Shown here one piece after another: positions 46,309 through 55,730 of a stretch of 64,000 bases of DNA. The position numbers and the translations under genes were made by a program. The first letter of the stretch is position 1, and each line of letters opens with the position of its first letter. Location of the stretch: the NCBI RefSeq assembly GCF_902459805.1, contig NZ_CABPST010000004.1, positions 248,001 to 312,000 on the forward strand. Reading direction: 5' to 3'. The DNA is from Pandoraea bronchicola. GTDB taxonomy: Bacteria > Pseudomonadota > Gammaproteobacteria > Burkholderiales > Burkholderiaceae. Under the pieces are notes generated by a model, which worked only from the letters and a program-made list of their open reading frames with translations, was not told the origin of the DNA and did no database searches.

Positions 46309-47047
46309 TACGCCCTCTCTCGCACGCCCCCATTCCCCTGCTCAGTCGATTTAACGCAAGGCACGGTGTAGTGCCAGGCAACGGTCGACCGTCTCCTGAT
46401 TCTTGCCCCGATACGATTGTCGCTATGAGCCTATCGGGCTCAATGGGTGCGGACTTCGATATCCGCGTTGACCGAACGGATGCGTGGTTCGAAATTGATC
46501 ACTGTCGTCGAACTGAACTATCGGATTCAATTGGCGCCCCCGTCACGGAGGGATATGAACGAGCGATACTTCGAACTGCCCCCACCAAGCAGGATAGAAA
46601 GCATGCCTGGGCTTTGGCGGTTCAAGAGCGGCGTGGCGCAAATCGTGCGATCGTCGCAATGGCCAACAAGATGGCTCGTAACATCTGGGCCATACTCGCC
46701 TCAGGCCAGCCTTACCGTTCTGCGGAACCTTACCTCCACCGACGGTGCATTGATGATTGACAGTGGCACACCGGTCGATCCCGCGAACAGGGAACCTGAT
46801 TTTTATAACGGCCCTAGAGGTCTTCGAGTTGTTGAGGCCTATTTGCTCTTCGGTGGACTTCGATTTCTTCATGCAAATCGCCCGCCCGTCAGGGCTTCAA
46901 ATTTGCCAGAAATCTCCAGTTTCAGGTGCCTCGGTCTTTCGGGGGCAGGTCAATGTTCCGAGTCTCCCGCTTTAACGTCTATGCTTCTCTTATCGGATCG
47001 ACGAGATCACGAAGTCTGGAGGCGGCGCAACTGGCTGGGCGCACGAT
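46309..47047. other. Decayed / non-coding stretch between OPT gene and tssE
   Basis: 739 bases with no intact gene. It contains the IS110-like remnant listed separately. Several open frames cross it on both strands, none with a ribosome site or family signal. A segment at about 46948-46960 (GGGGGCAGGTCA on plus) resembles the ends of some IS3-family elements, but no matching partner end is visible. tssF and tssG, which often follow tssE, are not here. Confidence 0.6.
46542..46760 (+). pseudogene. IS110-family-like transposase C-terminal remnant
   Basis: In the frame that opens at 46371, the segment from 46542 reads VTEGYERAILRTAPTKQDRK and then RRGANRAIVAMANKMARNIW followed by AILASGQPYRS. 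This matches the end of IS110/IS1111 transposases (a Arg-Arg-Gly-x-Asn-x-Ala then Ala-Asn-Lys-x-Ala-Arg-x-x-Trp-Ala pattern). The upstream DEDD domain and the Ser motif are absent, and the preceding codons do not continue the family, so the gene is truncated. Recognition is by eye from the motif; a search would settle it. Confidence 0.6.
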
Positions 47048-47479
47048 TCACCGAGAATGTTGATTTGCAAATCTTCGCTGCAATCGCACTCGCCCCCGCG
47101 ACTCAAAATACGTCCCAAACCGCACAAGCCCTGCTTTCTTGAGATGGCACGTCATCTCGAAACTCATGACAACACCGGGATCATCGTTCGATAGCACCTC
47201 GACGTCGACCGCCCTTATCCGCGGCTCATACGCAAGCAGTGTGGCCTCCAACTGGGCCTGCAACTGACTTGCCGACGCCGGGAGCGCACGGTAGACAAGG
47301 CTCAGGTCGGGCAGTCCATACTGTGGCAAGTGCTTTACGGCGCCGGCGCGAGTATTCAAGATCCGATGGACGTTTCGTTGCACGCTCAGGATCTCCAGCG
47401 TGCGATCGTCGTTCGCCGCAATCGGCTCACCGTCGATGTGCCCAAGCAGCATGTCGTAGAGCGATGGGCCGACCGTCAT
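47048..47479 (-). CDS. tssE: T6SS baseplate wedge protein TssE (gp25-like)
   Basis: 143 residues. GPW/gp25 features: SVQRNVHRILNTRAGAVKHL, the YGLPDLS motif typical of gp25-like proteins, and YEPRIRAVDVEVL. It belongs to the T6SS baseplate complex with TssF, TssG and TssK. Its start overlaps the tssH stop as ATGA. It is the last T6SS gene of the minus arm; beyond it lies an IS-like remnant rather than tssF. Confidence 0.92.
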   Translation of the reverse strand: MTVGPSLYDMLLGHIDGEPIAANDDRTLEILSVQRNVHRILNTRAGAVKHLPQYGLPDLSLVYRALPASASQLQAQLEATLLAYEPRIRAVDVEVLSNDDPGVVMSFEMTCHLKKAGLVRFGTYFESRGRVRLQRRFANQHSR

Positions 47480-50217
47480 CGTGCGACTGGGGGCGTTAGC
47501 ACCTCTGGTTCCGCGTGCTCGAGGGAAGCGATGTGGTCGAGAAAGTCGATGTCGAGTTGCCCTTGCGTCGATAGCGTCAATTCGATACCCGCTGGCGTGC
47601 CCCCCGTGGCCATCCGTTCGAGCAGTTCGCGCGCGATGGCCGGCAGGATCTGCTGGTGAATCATTGCATCAATGCTGCGCGCTCCCGACGCCCGCGCCTG
47701 GCATTGCGTTGCCAGCGCCATTTCCAACGTTTCGCTCGTGTTTAGCGTCACGCCGTGCTGTCTTCTCAAACGTTGCGCGACCTTGGCCATCTTCATGGCA
47801 ACGATCGACCGCAACGCGTCTGTTTCGAGCGGCCGGTACACCAGCGTCTGAAAGCGTGCCAGCAACGCGGGTTGAAAGTGCTGAACCAGTTCCGGGTGAA
47901 TGGTCTCGAGTAGCGCGCCGTGGTCAATCTCCGGACTGTCCGTCGTCGCCTGTTCGATTGCCGAACTGCCCAGATTGGACGTCATCAAGATCACGCAATT
48001 GCGAAAGTTGATCTCGCGCCCCTCGCCGTCCCGCATCGTCCCGCGGTCGAACACTTGATAGAACATGTCAAGCACGTCACGATGCGCTTTTTCCACCTCA
48101 TCGAGCAGCACCACGCTGTACGGGCGCCGACGTACGGCTTCGGTCAGCACGCCGCCACGCCCGTAGCCCACGTAACCCGGCGGGGAACCCTTGAGCTGCG
48201 AGACCGAGTGCGCCTCCTGATACTCGGACATGTTGATCGTGGTGAGGGCCGCTTCGCCACCAAACAACACGTCCGCCAACGCCAACGCGGTTTCGGTCTT
48301 GCCCACGCCCGAGGGTCCCGCGAGCAGGAATACGCCCAGCGGCGCATGTTCTGTCATCAGCCCGGCCTTGGCGGTCCGGAGGCTCTGCGAGAGCCCCTGC
48401 AGGGCGTCGGTCTGGCCGACCACGCGGGCGCCAAGCTGTGCTTCCAGCGTCAACAGGTTCTGTAACTCGTCGGCCAGCAGATTGCCCACCGGTACGCCGG
48501 TCCACTCTGCCACCACACGGGCAATCGCCTGTGCGTCCACATCCGCAAAGATCAGGGGCTGCGACCCTTGTGCGTCAGCCAACGCTTCGCATGCCAGCGC
48601 GAGTGCTTCGCTCCCTGTGTCTGTCGACCAGCTCTCGCGTTGCGTGTGAACCGCCGTGACCAGCTCGCGTTCGTGCTCATAGCGATGCCGCAGGTCGTCC
48701 GCCCCGGCCCTTGCCGCACGTAGTTCCGACGCAATGGCGATGAGTCGCTCCTTCGCCCCGCCAATTCCCTGTGCAACATCGGACTCGAGCGTCAGTAACT
48801 CGATCTCCAGCGCCCCCTGACGCGCCCCGGCCTCCTGAAGCGCCACCGGTGCGGACTCCAAACCCATGCGTACGCGCGCCGCTGCCGTGTCGATCAGGTC
48901 GACGGCCTTGTCCGGCAACTGCCGCGCCGGAATATAGCGTCGCGAGAGCTTGACTGCAGCGACCAGCGCTTCGTCCCGAATGTGGACACGGTGGAACGTT
49001 GCGTAGTACTCCTTGAGTCCGCGCAGCATCAGGCAAGCGGCCTCATCATCGGGCTCGTCGACTTTGATCATCTGGAAACGCCGCTCAAGCGCTGCGTCCC
49101 GTTCGAAGAACTCCTTATACTCGGCCCATGTCGTCGCTGCGATCGTACGCAGCTCGCCGCGCGCCAGAGCAGGCTTGAGCAGATTGGCCGCATCAGTTCC
49201 ACCCGCAGCATTACCTGCGCCAATGAGCGTATGCGCCTCGTCGATGAACAGCAACACCGGCACGCTTGATGCCTGCACCTCGTCGATCACCGTCTTGAGA
49301 CGTTGCTCAAACTCGCCTTTCACGCCGGCACCGGCCTGCAGTAACCCAAGGTCGAGCGTGAGCACTCGCACGTTGCGAATGACGCTCGGCACGTCGCCGG
49401 TCGCCACGCGCAGCGCGAGCCCTTCGACCAGCGCCGTTTTGCCAACCCCGGGTTCTCCCACCAAAATCGGATTGTTCTTTCGGCGTCTGGCCAACACGTC
49501 GACCATCTGCTGAATTTCGCGATCGCGCCCGAAGACGGGATCAATTTCTCCGTTTCGTGCCTTTTCCGTCAGATCAATCGCGTAACGGGCAAGTGCGTTT
49601 GACTGTGCCGCCAGCCCCGCGCCGTTGGCCGCGACTCCGGCGTGCGATGGCGCTTTCAGTGCAACATCATGCTTGAGCGCCTCCCTGGACGTTGCTTCGG
49701 CTTGGCCTCGGACCGCTGCCGAAGATGCGTCGAGGGCTGGCTGCGTTTCGCATGTCCGAGGGCCAAGCCGCGAGAGAAGCCGACCGATCTGGGCGCTGCC
49801 GAAGCTTAGCAACGGCCAGGCGTGGCGCGCGCGCAGTACGTGCGGTGCATCTACGATAGCCTGGAGCAAGTTGGCAGAACGGATAGGCCACTGGGCATCT
49901 TCCGCGCAGGCATGGGGCCAGGCATCCGAAAGCACGGCAGCCAACTGGGGGGATAACGAGGGCTTTCCTCGCAGGTTGCGCGGCAGTCGGTCGATGGTGG
50001 ACATCAAAGCGTCCCAAACCGCATCCGCATCGATGCTGTAATGGCACAAAATGGCGGGGATATCGCCGTCACCGGCCTCAAGGAGCTTCAGCAGCCAGTG
50101 CTCGACGGTGATTTCGTCCGCGAGCCGCATCCTGCAAAGACTCGCGGCGGCCTCGAGGGCCGTCGCGCAGTGAGTATTGAGGTGTTGCAGCAGGTAAGTG
50201 GTATCGCGAGAGGTCAT
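47476..50217 (-). CDS. tssH: T6SS sheath-recycling AAA+ ATPase ClpV
   Basis: 913 residues from MTSRDTTYLLQHLNTH. N-terminal Clp-N domain (about 1-155) for binding the contracted sheath, then two AAA+ modules with Walker A at 254-261 (GEPGVGKT) and 634-641 (GPSGVGKT), Walker B LLFIDEAH near 325 and VVLLDEVEKAH in the second, and a middle coiled coil about 455-530. The linker 155-205 is variable. It disassembles TssBC sheaths after firing. 96 bases separate it from hcp upstream. Confidence 0.96.
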   Translation of the reverse strand: MTSRDTTYLLQHLNTHCATALEAAASLCRMRLADEITVEHWLLKLLEAGDGDIPAILCHYSIDADAVWDALMSTIDRLPRNLRGKPSLSPQLAAVLSDAWPHACAEDAQWPIRSANLLQAIVDAPHVLRARHAWPLLSFGSAQIGRLLSRLGPRTCETQPALDASSAAVRGQAEATSREALKHDVALKAPSHAGVAANGAGLAAQSNALARYAIDLTEKARNGEIDPVFGRDREIQQMVDVLARRRKNNPILVGEPGVGKTALVEGLALRVATGDVPSVIRNVRVLTLDLGLLQAGAGVKGEFEQRLKTVIDEVQASSVPVLLFIDEAHTLIGAGNAAGGTDAANLLKPALARGELRTIAATTWAEYKEFFERDAALERRFQMIKVDEPDDEAACLMLRGLKEYYATFHRVHIRDEALVAAVKLSRRYIPARQLPDKAVDLIDTAAARVRMGLESAPVALQEAGARQGALEIELLTLESDVAQGIGGAKERLIAIASELRAARAGADDLRHRYEHERELVTAVHTQRESWSTDTGSEALALACEALADAQGSQPLIFADVDAQAIARVVAEWTGVPVGNLLADELQNLLTLEAQLGARVVGQTDALQGLSQSLRTAKAGLMTEHAPLGVFLLAGPSGVGKTETALALADVLFGGEAALTTINMSEYQEAHSVSQLKGSPPGYVGYGRGGVLTEAVRRRPYSVVLLDEVEKAHRDVLDMFYQVFDRGTMRDGEGREINFRNCVILMTSNLGSSAIEQATTDSPEIDHGALLETIHPELVQHFQPALLARFQTLVYRPLETDALRSIVAMKMAKVAQRLRRQHGVTLNTSETLEMALATQCQARASGARSIDAMIHQQILPAIARELLERMATGGTPAGIELTLSTQGQLDIDFLDHIASLEHAEPEVLTPPVAR

Positions 50218-50313
50218 GTCAGACAGGAAGGAATTCCGAGAGGCCGGGGATCGCTGCCGACGCCGGGTGCCACGGCACACCGGCTATCGGCAAGTCGTTA
50301 TCGTGGCAATGCG

Positions 50314-50811
50314 TCAGGCGGCTTTACCGCCGCGCTCGTTCCACGAATCCTTGTGCTGGATGTTGCCGTCGGCATACTTCCACTGGATGGTTTCGTAGCG
50401 CAGTTCCACTTCTTCGAGGTGGTTGTGCTTCTCGAAGCTGGGATCCTTGATGTCCAGCATCTTGGCCTTGATGCGAACAACCTTCACGTTCTCCATCACC
50501 GTCGTGAAGTACTCTTCCTCTTTGCCGGCACTGTCAATGGCGTATTCGCGGATCGTCACCGTCTGCAGCGTCTTGCCCGACGTCAGCGCTTTGTACAACT
50601 CAGGCGTAGAACGGTCCTTGGCCTTGGTGAGCAGGTACGGCTTGTGCACGCGCGTGCCCGTCAGTTTGCCCGTGTTTCCGTCGGTCGGAATATAGACGTC
50701 GTGGTCATAAGCGACGAGTTCGACGCTACCCTCGCGACCCTTGACGGTCACCGAACCGTCGATTTTTTTGCCGGCGTCGTCAGACAGAAACATATAGCCA
50801 GGAATTGCCAT
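50314..50811 (-). CDS. hcp: T6SS tube protein Hcp
   Basis: 165 residues, with AGGAG 8 bases before the ATG. Hcp fold marks: MFLSDDAGKKIDGSVTV, ELVAYDHDVYIPTDGNTGKL and the YFTTVMENVKVVRIKAKM and WNERGG end. It forms hexameric rings of the inner tube and can carry small effectors. Well-formed single gene between the ompA-like and tssH genes. Confidence 0.95.
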   Translation of the reverse strand: MAIPGYMFLSDDAGKKIDGSVTVKGREGSVELVAYDHDVYIPTDGNTGKLTGTRVHKPYLLTKAKDRSTPELYKALTSGKTLQTVTIREYAIDSAGKEEEYFTTVMENVKVVRIKAKMLDIKDPSFEKHNHLEEVELRYETIQWKYADGNIQHKDSWNERGGKAA

Positions 50812-50911
50812 GCGTTGCTCCTAGATTACTACTGCAACAAGTGCCCGCAGGATGTACCCGCGGGCGGTTGAATCCCGAAACCCACGGTTCCGGGGACATA
50901 AGGCGAGGACG

Positions 50912-52594
50912 TCAAGCCCCGAAGTCAGGCACCAACGTAATTTCGACACGGCGGTTTTTGGCACGCCCCGCATCGGTGCCGTTGCTCGCGATCGGCCGCG
51001 TATCGCCGTAGCCCTGAATCGCGAACTGCGTGGAAGCGATGCCAGACGCTTCGGCGAGCCAGTCCCGCACCGCCTCGGCGCGCGCTTTTGAGAGCTTCAG
51101 GTTGAAATCCGAGGTACCGACGTTATCGGTGTAACCGGCGACGAGCACGCGCTTGTCCGCATGTGCCTTGATCATTTCCACTGCATCGACCATCAGCTTC
51201 GTGGAACCTGGCTTGAGCGTTGCTTTACCGCTGTCGAAGAGCGACATGCTGTCGAGGGTGATGACCGAGGGCGGGGCTTCTGGTGGAACGTACGAGGCGA
51301 TGGCCTTGTCCAGAGGATCCATTAAGTACGCCCCGCGGTACATACCGAACGAGAGGCGCAGCGGCACGCCCAGGCGCGCGTAGCGGTCCAACTGGTTGCG
51401 ATCGCTCACCAGCGTCTGGAGCGCGTCGCGCTTTGCGACGTCGTGGCCCGGCTCCACCGCCGCGTATCGCGCGAGATGGCCCTGAACCCGGCTAAGCAGT
51501 GACTCGTTGTTCTTGCCTGCCGCCCAAAAGGCGAAAGTGCTGGCGCAGGCGAGGAGCGTGAGCGCGTGCACGACCGTGCGCGAGAGCGCGGATAAATGCG
51601 GACGACGGTGGATCGCGGCAAGGAAGGGATGCGGCAACGGCCATGGCTGCGTCGAAGCCTGAGCGCTGGCGGGCCGCACGCGCGTGTGAACGGCGACGCC
51701 CCGCTCCCACGAGTGTTGCCAATTCGTTGCCGGGCCGCAATCGATCCACGCCACACCCTGTACGCGCACAGGGGATGCTGACAGATCGGCATCGGTGAGA
51801 CTGGCCAGCAGGATGCGCGCCGACCACGGCACGATCGACGCCAACGCCGCTGCGCGAGCAAGCGCCGTGACCTCACCGCCGGCGCGCTGCGCGGCCTGTT
51901 CGGCAGACGTCACGACGCCCTCCAACTGGCGGGATTCAATGGCAGCCCGTTCAGACGCCACGCCGAACCACTCAGGAGTGCTGGCGGAATCACCGGGCGA
52001 GAGACGCTGATAAACGGCCACGTACCCCGGTAGCTTTTCGCCGACCGACCTGGCAACGCCGGCCAACGCTTGCCGCACGCCGCGCAACATCCGCTCCAGG
52101 CTATCGGCGTGTACGTGAAGACCGGGTGACACGGTAATCACCGCGCCCTCCGGCGGGATTCCATTGCGCCATTGTTTTACAGCGAACGCGAGCTGTGGCA
52201 GATCGGCGGGATTGTCGACTCGAAGCCAGATCGCACCGGCTCTGTGATGGACAAGGCTGTCGTGCCCGGCGCGGTCAAATATGGACGGCAAGCCGTCGCC
52301 CACCGCCAAGAGCACCGGCATGCGCGCGAGCTGCTCGGCCGGGATGTCGCCCAGCGTCGCGTGCATTGCGGCACAGATTGCCGCCACGCCCTCACTCGGC
52401 TGGACGGCCGCCCGCCCGCCGCCCAGCCAAACGGCAAGCAGCGCCAACGCAGCGATGACCATCGTCAGCAAGATCGCCACGTCCGTTGCCACCGGGCTTA
52501 CCAGCCAGAGCACGGCAAGCGCCAGCGCAGCGGCCAGTGCGACCATCGTTCGGCGAGGATAGGTGAAGGTTTGCACGGAGCACCCGGCCTTCAC
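50912..52594 (-). CDS. T6SS-associated membrane protein with C-terminal OmpA peptidoglycan-binding domain
   Basis: 560 residues from a GTG that overlaps the tssL stop (GTGA); GTG at 52576 is an alternative. Two membrane helices near the N-terminus (about 16-53), a long soluble part (54-330), another membrane helix about 343-362 (HALTLLACASTFAFWAAG), and an OmpA/MotB-like domain about 445-560 with SMSLFDSGKATLKPGSTKLM, AGYTDNVGTSDFNLKLSKAR and NRRVEITLV. In this position it works with TssL to tie the system to peptidoglycan, like TagL. The middle region (about 100-310) has no motif I recognise. Confidence 0.85.
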   Translation of the reverse strand: MKAGCSVQTFTYPRRTMVALAAALALAVLWLVSPVATDVAILLTMVIAALALLAVWLGGGRAAVQPSEGVAAICAAMHATLGDIPAEQLARMPVLLAVGDGLPSIFDRAGHDSLVHHRAGAIWLRVDNPADLPQLAFAVKQWRNGIPPEGAVITVSPGLHVHADSLERMLRGVRQALAGVARSVGEKLPGYVAVYQRLSPGDSASTPEWFGVASERAAIESRQLEGVVTSAEQAAQRAGGEVTALARAAALASIVPWSARILLASLTDADLSASPVRVQGVAWIDCGPATNWQHSWERGVAVHTRVRPASAQASTQPWPLPHPFLAAIHRRPHLSALSRTVVHALTLLACASTFAFWAAGKNNESLLSRVQGHLARYAAVEPGHDVAKRDALQTLVSDRNQLDRYARLGVPLRLSFGMYRGAYLMDPLDKAIASYVPPEAPPSVITLDSMSLFDSGKATLKPGSTKLMVDAVEMIKAHADKRVLVAGYTDNVGTSDFNLKLSKARAEAVRDWLAEASGIASTQFAIQGYGDTRPIASNGTDAGRAKNRRVEITLVPDFGA

Positions 52595-53352
52595 GGGCGT
52601 GCCGCTGCGGCGTGGGGTGCAGCTACGCTTTTGGCGGGAACGATGTGAGAGAGCTGGACACTGAGCGCCGTATGCCAAACGCCCCATACCAGCGCGGCGA
52701 TCACGCACGCAAGTCCTGCCATGGCCCACGGAGACAGCCGGCAGAACCAATCGGACAGTCGCCGGTTTGTCCGCTCGATGACAAACGGCGGCTCGACTTG
52801 CGGTCGAAGTGCTGCGATCCGGTTATCCAAATCCGCGATGAGCTCGCGCCGTTTGGCGTCACCCAACAAAGCGTATCGGCCCACGAAGCCCAACCCCAGT
52901 ATGGCGCTGTAGAACTCAAGGACGTCCGCGCTCGTGGCCGACGTGGCTAGGTGGGTGTCCAGTCGGGCAAACACTCGCTCCCCAGCGTCATGAACGCCAA
53001 ATCGTTCTACCTGCAATGGGGCGAATTCCCACCCCGCGCGGTCGTTGTCGCTCAGATAACGTAATGCGGTCTCGTCAAGCAAGGCGCACAGTGCCACACT
53101 CGCATCTGCCTTGACCTCTGCGCCGATGCCGCCCCGCGCTAGCGCAGCGTCGAACTCATCAAGCAACTCCTGGCTGCGCGCTCGCAGCGCGGCAGAATCC
53201 GGAACGGTTCCCCCGCCCGCAAGCGTTGCGACGAGCAGGGCAACATCGCGCATAAAAGGACGAATGGGCGTCACCGATGCTGCAGCGTTCGTGGACGGTG
53301 CCATAGTGTCGGTCGTGGCCGATGCGGCAGTTTCAATGGCAACGGCATTCAT
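52591..53352 (-). CDS. tssL: T6SS inner-membrane protein TssL (DotU/IcmH-like)
   Basis: 253 residues from MNAVAIETAASATTD, overlapping the tssK stop as ATGA. After an Ala/Thr-rich N-terminus comes the cytoplasmic DotU domain (FMRDVALLVATLAGG, YALCALLDETALRYLSD-like region, VERFGVHDAGERVFARL, LEFYSAILGLGFVGRYALL) and one C-terminal membrane helix (about 210-230). No peptidoglycan domain on this chain; that function is on the next gene's product. Part of the TssJLM membrane complex. Confidence 0.93.
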   Translation of the reverse strand: MNAVAIETAASATTDTMAPSTNAAASVTPIRPFMRDVALLVATLAGGGTVPDSAALRARSQELLDEFDAALARGGIGAEVKADASVALCALLDETALRYLSDNDRAGWEFAPLQVERFGVHDAGERVFARLDTHLATSATSADVLEFYSAILGLGFVGRYALLGDAKRRELIADLDNRIAALRPQVEPPFVIERTNRRLSDWFCRLSPWAMAGLACVIAALVWGVWHTALSVQLSHIVPAKSVAAPHAAAARP

Positions 53353-54722
53353 GAGCGAAGCACCGCGTAGAGTTCCACCGACGCATCGGCAAGCGACACC
53401 GGCAGGTAGATTTGGCAAGCGCGCGCCGCCAGCATGCGCGTGAGCGCGTCGCTTGCGCCGTCGAGTGCGAAATATTGGTTATCCAGGCGCACCGGGATGG
53501 CCGATGGCACACGCTGCACCGCCGTCACGGGGATGCCCAGCAACGCCGAGTTGACGATGCGCTCCACATCGTCCGGGGCGCCGATCTTGCACAGCCGCGG
53601 GAACTGCACAGCCAATTCCGTGGCCGGCACCGGTGCGCTGACCGAGACGTACCAGTCCACGGCCCCCTCCACAATCCGCTCGTCGAGGATCTGCCCTGCC
53701 CACGTTGTCGCAGACTTTCGCTGCAGCCCGATCGGCACGACACGGGACGGAATGATTGCGTCAAGCAGTTCCCGAATGGTGGACTCAAGCGCAGCAAATA
53801 CCTCGTCAGCTCTCTGGTGGTCATACTCGGGGATATCGGCAAGCTGCGCTTGCGTGGAGAACGTCATCAACATGCTGGCCAACTGTGCCAGCGTGACGTA
53901 CAGAAACTCGGGCGGCCGATTCGGATAGCGCGCAAAGTGCCGCAACTGTGGCCATGCCTGATGAATGCAATGCAGCAACCAGAAGAGCTGCACGTCGGCC
54001 ACACCATACTCAGTCACCTGTGCCGCCTGATCGAGCCGCTCGCTGCGTCGCGTACCGAGGGCCAGACTCTTCGCATGGAGAATGTCCGCCATGCGACCGA
54101 TTCGTTCGATGTGACGCGCGTGGCCGGCGAGCGCCAGGCAGGGCGGCACGAATTCGCGATCAACGCGGAAGCGCCCGTTGGCCGCACGGGACAGGCGAGC
54201 GATGACGCACACGGTGTCATCGGCATGCGGCTCGAAGTCGAACAGCAGCCGCACCGCGTGCCGCTCGGCTGCAATCTCGACCGATTCGGTGCCGTACTGA
54301 TCAATGACTTTTACGTAATCACGGTACGACCGGTGCGGACGTGAAGCGGGCGTCGCATCAAGCCGGCAATTCGAGCCGTTTGCGTCAGGCAGCGCCAGGG
54401 CGGCAAGCACCGTGAGCGACTGCACATCGGGCGCCAACCCTTGCGTGAGATCACGCGCGGCGGGCAATGCGTCGACGAGTGTCGTGTCGATCGGTGTGCC
54501 ATCGGGAAATCGCAGCTTGAGACGGCTGAGCTTGAGGCGCCCTGCCTCGAGCGCCTGCTCGTCCACTTCGACATCGAGCGTTCCCCACGGACTCGACAGC
54601 ACACTGCCGGTGATCTGTTGCAGAGAAAATCCGGTCCAACGATCCTGCTGCTGAAAATGCTGGGGAGAGAGAATCAGCCCTTCCTGCCAAAGCGGTTTGT
54701 CAATGCGCATAAGAGTTGCCAT
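53349..54722 (-). CDS. tssK: T6SS baseplate protein TssK
   Basis: 457 residues from MATLMRIDKPLWQEGLILSP; the second ATG (54710) is equally possible. Conserved N-terminal PLWQEGLILSPQHFQQQDRW, middle LFWLLHCIHQAWPQLRHFA and RPPEFLYVTLAQLASML, and C-terminal receptor-like domain (YFALDGASDALTRMLAARA). TssK links the baseplate to the membrane complex. First gene of the minus arm, promoter in 54723-55135. Confidence 0.95.
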   Translation of the reverse strand: MATLMRIDKPLWQEGLILSPQHFQQQDRWTGFSLQQITGSVLSSPWGTLDVEVDEQALEAGRLKLSRLKLRFPDGTPIDTTLVDALPAARDLTQGLAPDVQSLTVLAALALPDANGSNCRLDATPASRPHRSYRDYVKVIDQYGTESVEIAAERHAVRLLFDFEPHADDTVCVIARLSRAANGRFRVDREFVPPCLALAGHARHIERIGRMADILHAKSLALGTRRSERLDQAAQVTEYGVADVQLFWLLHCIHQAWPQLRHFARYPNRPPEFLYVTLAQLASMLMTFSTQAQLADIPEYDHQRADEVFAALESTIRELLDAIIPSRVVPIGLQRKSATTWAGQILDERIVEGAVDWYVSVSAPVPATELAVQFPRLCKIGAPDDVERIVNSALLGIPVTAVQRVPSAIPVRLDNQYFALDGASDALTRMLAARACQIYLPVSLADASVELYAVLRS

Positions 54723-55135
54723 AAACCGAGCACACAAGGCGCCGGATTCTACACGCACATTTCAGGTAAATACCTGCGTTAAATCAATCCACCATGCCTC
54801 GCATCACGGAAATGAAAAATACAAAAATGAGGTATTCCCCATATTCTTTTCGATTCACTTTTGATAATGAAATGAAAAAAAGAAGTGCACCACGAATATC
54901 GCGAAAACCTTCGTCATTACTGGAGTCCCGGGGAAAAACTTATATTTTTGATTCACAACTTACAATTCCACGTCAATGAGACGATTCTTAAATAGTGATC
55001 ACTTAGGCTATTTCCACTAACGCCCTCGGATTTTGACTGCGCCGAAAAAGGCGTGTTATATAGGCACCCTTTCACGTTCTCAGTCGCGCAGCATGCGCTG
55101 CTGAGTGGCGGTCTTCTTTAAAACCGAAAGGGAAA
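54723..55135. promoter_or_regulatory. AT-rich divergent promoter region of the T6SS operons
   Basis: 413 bases between tssK and tssB, much more AT-rich than the flanks (especially about 54800-55020). A small open frame at 54794-54979 has no ribosome site or family signal. Such AT-rich DNA at T6SS promoters often attracts H-NS-like silencers. No TGGCAC-N5-TTGC sigma-54 site was seen. A good sigma-70-type promoter for tssB is listed separately. Confidence 0.6.
55033..55062 (+). promoter_or_regulatory. Predicted sigma-70 promoter of tssB-tssC
   Basis: -35 TTGACT (55033-55038) and -10 TATATA (55057-55062) with an 18-base spacer, about 75 bases before the tssB start. Best promoter match in this gap. 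Confidence 0.6.
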
Positions 55136-55657
55136 GTGAGCAAATTGGACAGCTTCCAGAGAGAAATTCCGAAGAATCGCATTTCAATCACACTCGACCT
55201 GCATACTGGTGGCGCCCAGAAAAAGGTCGAGCTGCCGCTCAAGATGCTGGTGGCGGGCGACTTCAGCGCCGGGCGCGAGCAGGCCCCCCTCGCCGAACGT
55301 GCCAAAGTCAACGTCGACAAGAACAACTTCGACGCGGTGCTAGCCGACTACGCTCCTGACCTCAAGTTCGCCGCGCCCAACCTGCTCGCAGGTGACGATT
55401 CGGATATGCCGGTCAATTTGCAGTTCCGCTCGATGAAAGACTTTGAGCCGGAGCAAGTCGCCCGCCAGATCCCCGAGCTGCAAGCGCTGCTCGCGATGCG
55501 CAACCTGTTGCGCGACCTCAAATCGAACCTATTGGACAACACCGGTTTCCGCCGCGAGTTCGAGAAGGTACTCAAGGACAAGCGTTTGTCGGACAAGCTG
55601 CGCGGGGAACTGGCACAGATCGCCACGGCCGCCACGCAAGCCGAAGGCCATGCCTGA
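55136..55657 (+). CDS. tssB: T6SS sheath small subunit TssB (VipA)
   Basis: 173 residues from a GTG with AAAGGG just upstream; no ATG fits. Family marks: SFQREIPKNRISITLDLHTG, LPLKMLVAGDFSAGRE and FRSMKDFEPEQVARQIPELQ. It pairs with TssC to build the contractile sheath. 73 bases precede tssC. Confidence 0.96.
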   Translation: MSKLDSFQREIPKNRISITLDLHTGGAQKKVELPLKMLVAGDFSAGREQAPLAERAKVNVDKNNFDAVLADYAPDLKFAAPNLLAGDDSDMPVNLQFRSMKDFEPEQVARQIPELQALLAMRNLLRDLKSNLLDNTGFRREFEKVLKDKRLSDKLRGELAQIATAATQAEGHA

Positions 55658-55730
55658 GCGTGGGAAGCCCAAACAGGCTTTCACCGCATTCCACAATCAA
55701 GTCACTCCACGAACCCAGGCGGAAACCGAA

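Noticed and set aside
46940-46965. Possible IS3-family terminal sequence (TGACCTGCCCCC on minus)
   Set aside because: Only one short end-like string, no partner inverted repeat and no IS3 transposase frame nearby.
46447-47142. 231-codon plus-strand frame before and across the end of tssE
   Set aside because: No ribosome site, no family, runs into tssE antisense; treated as chance frame in decayed DNA.
54794-54979. Small open frame in the T6SS divergent region
   Set aside because: AT-rich promoter DNA, no ribosome binding site and no resemblance to a known protein.
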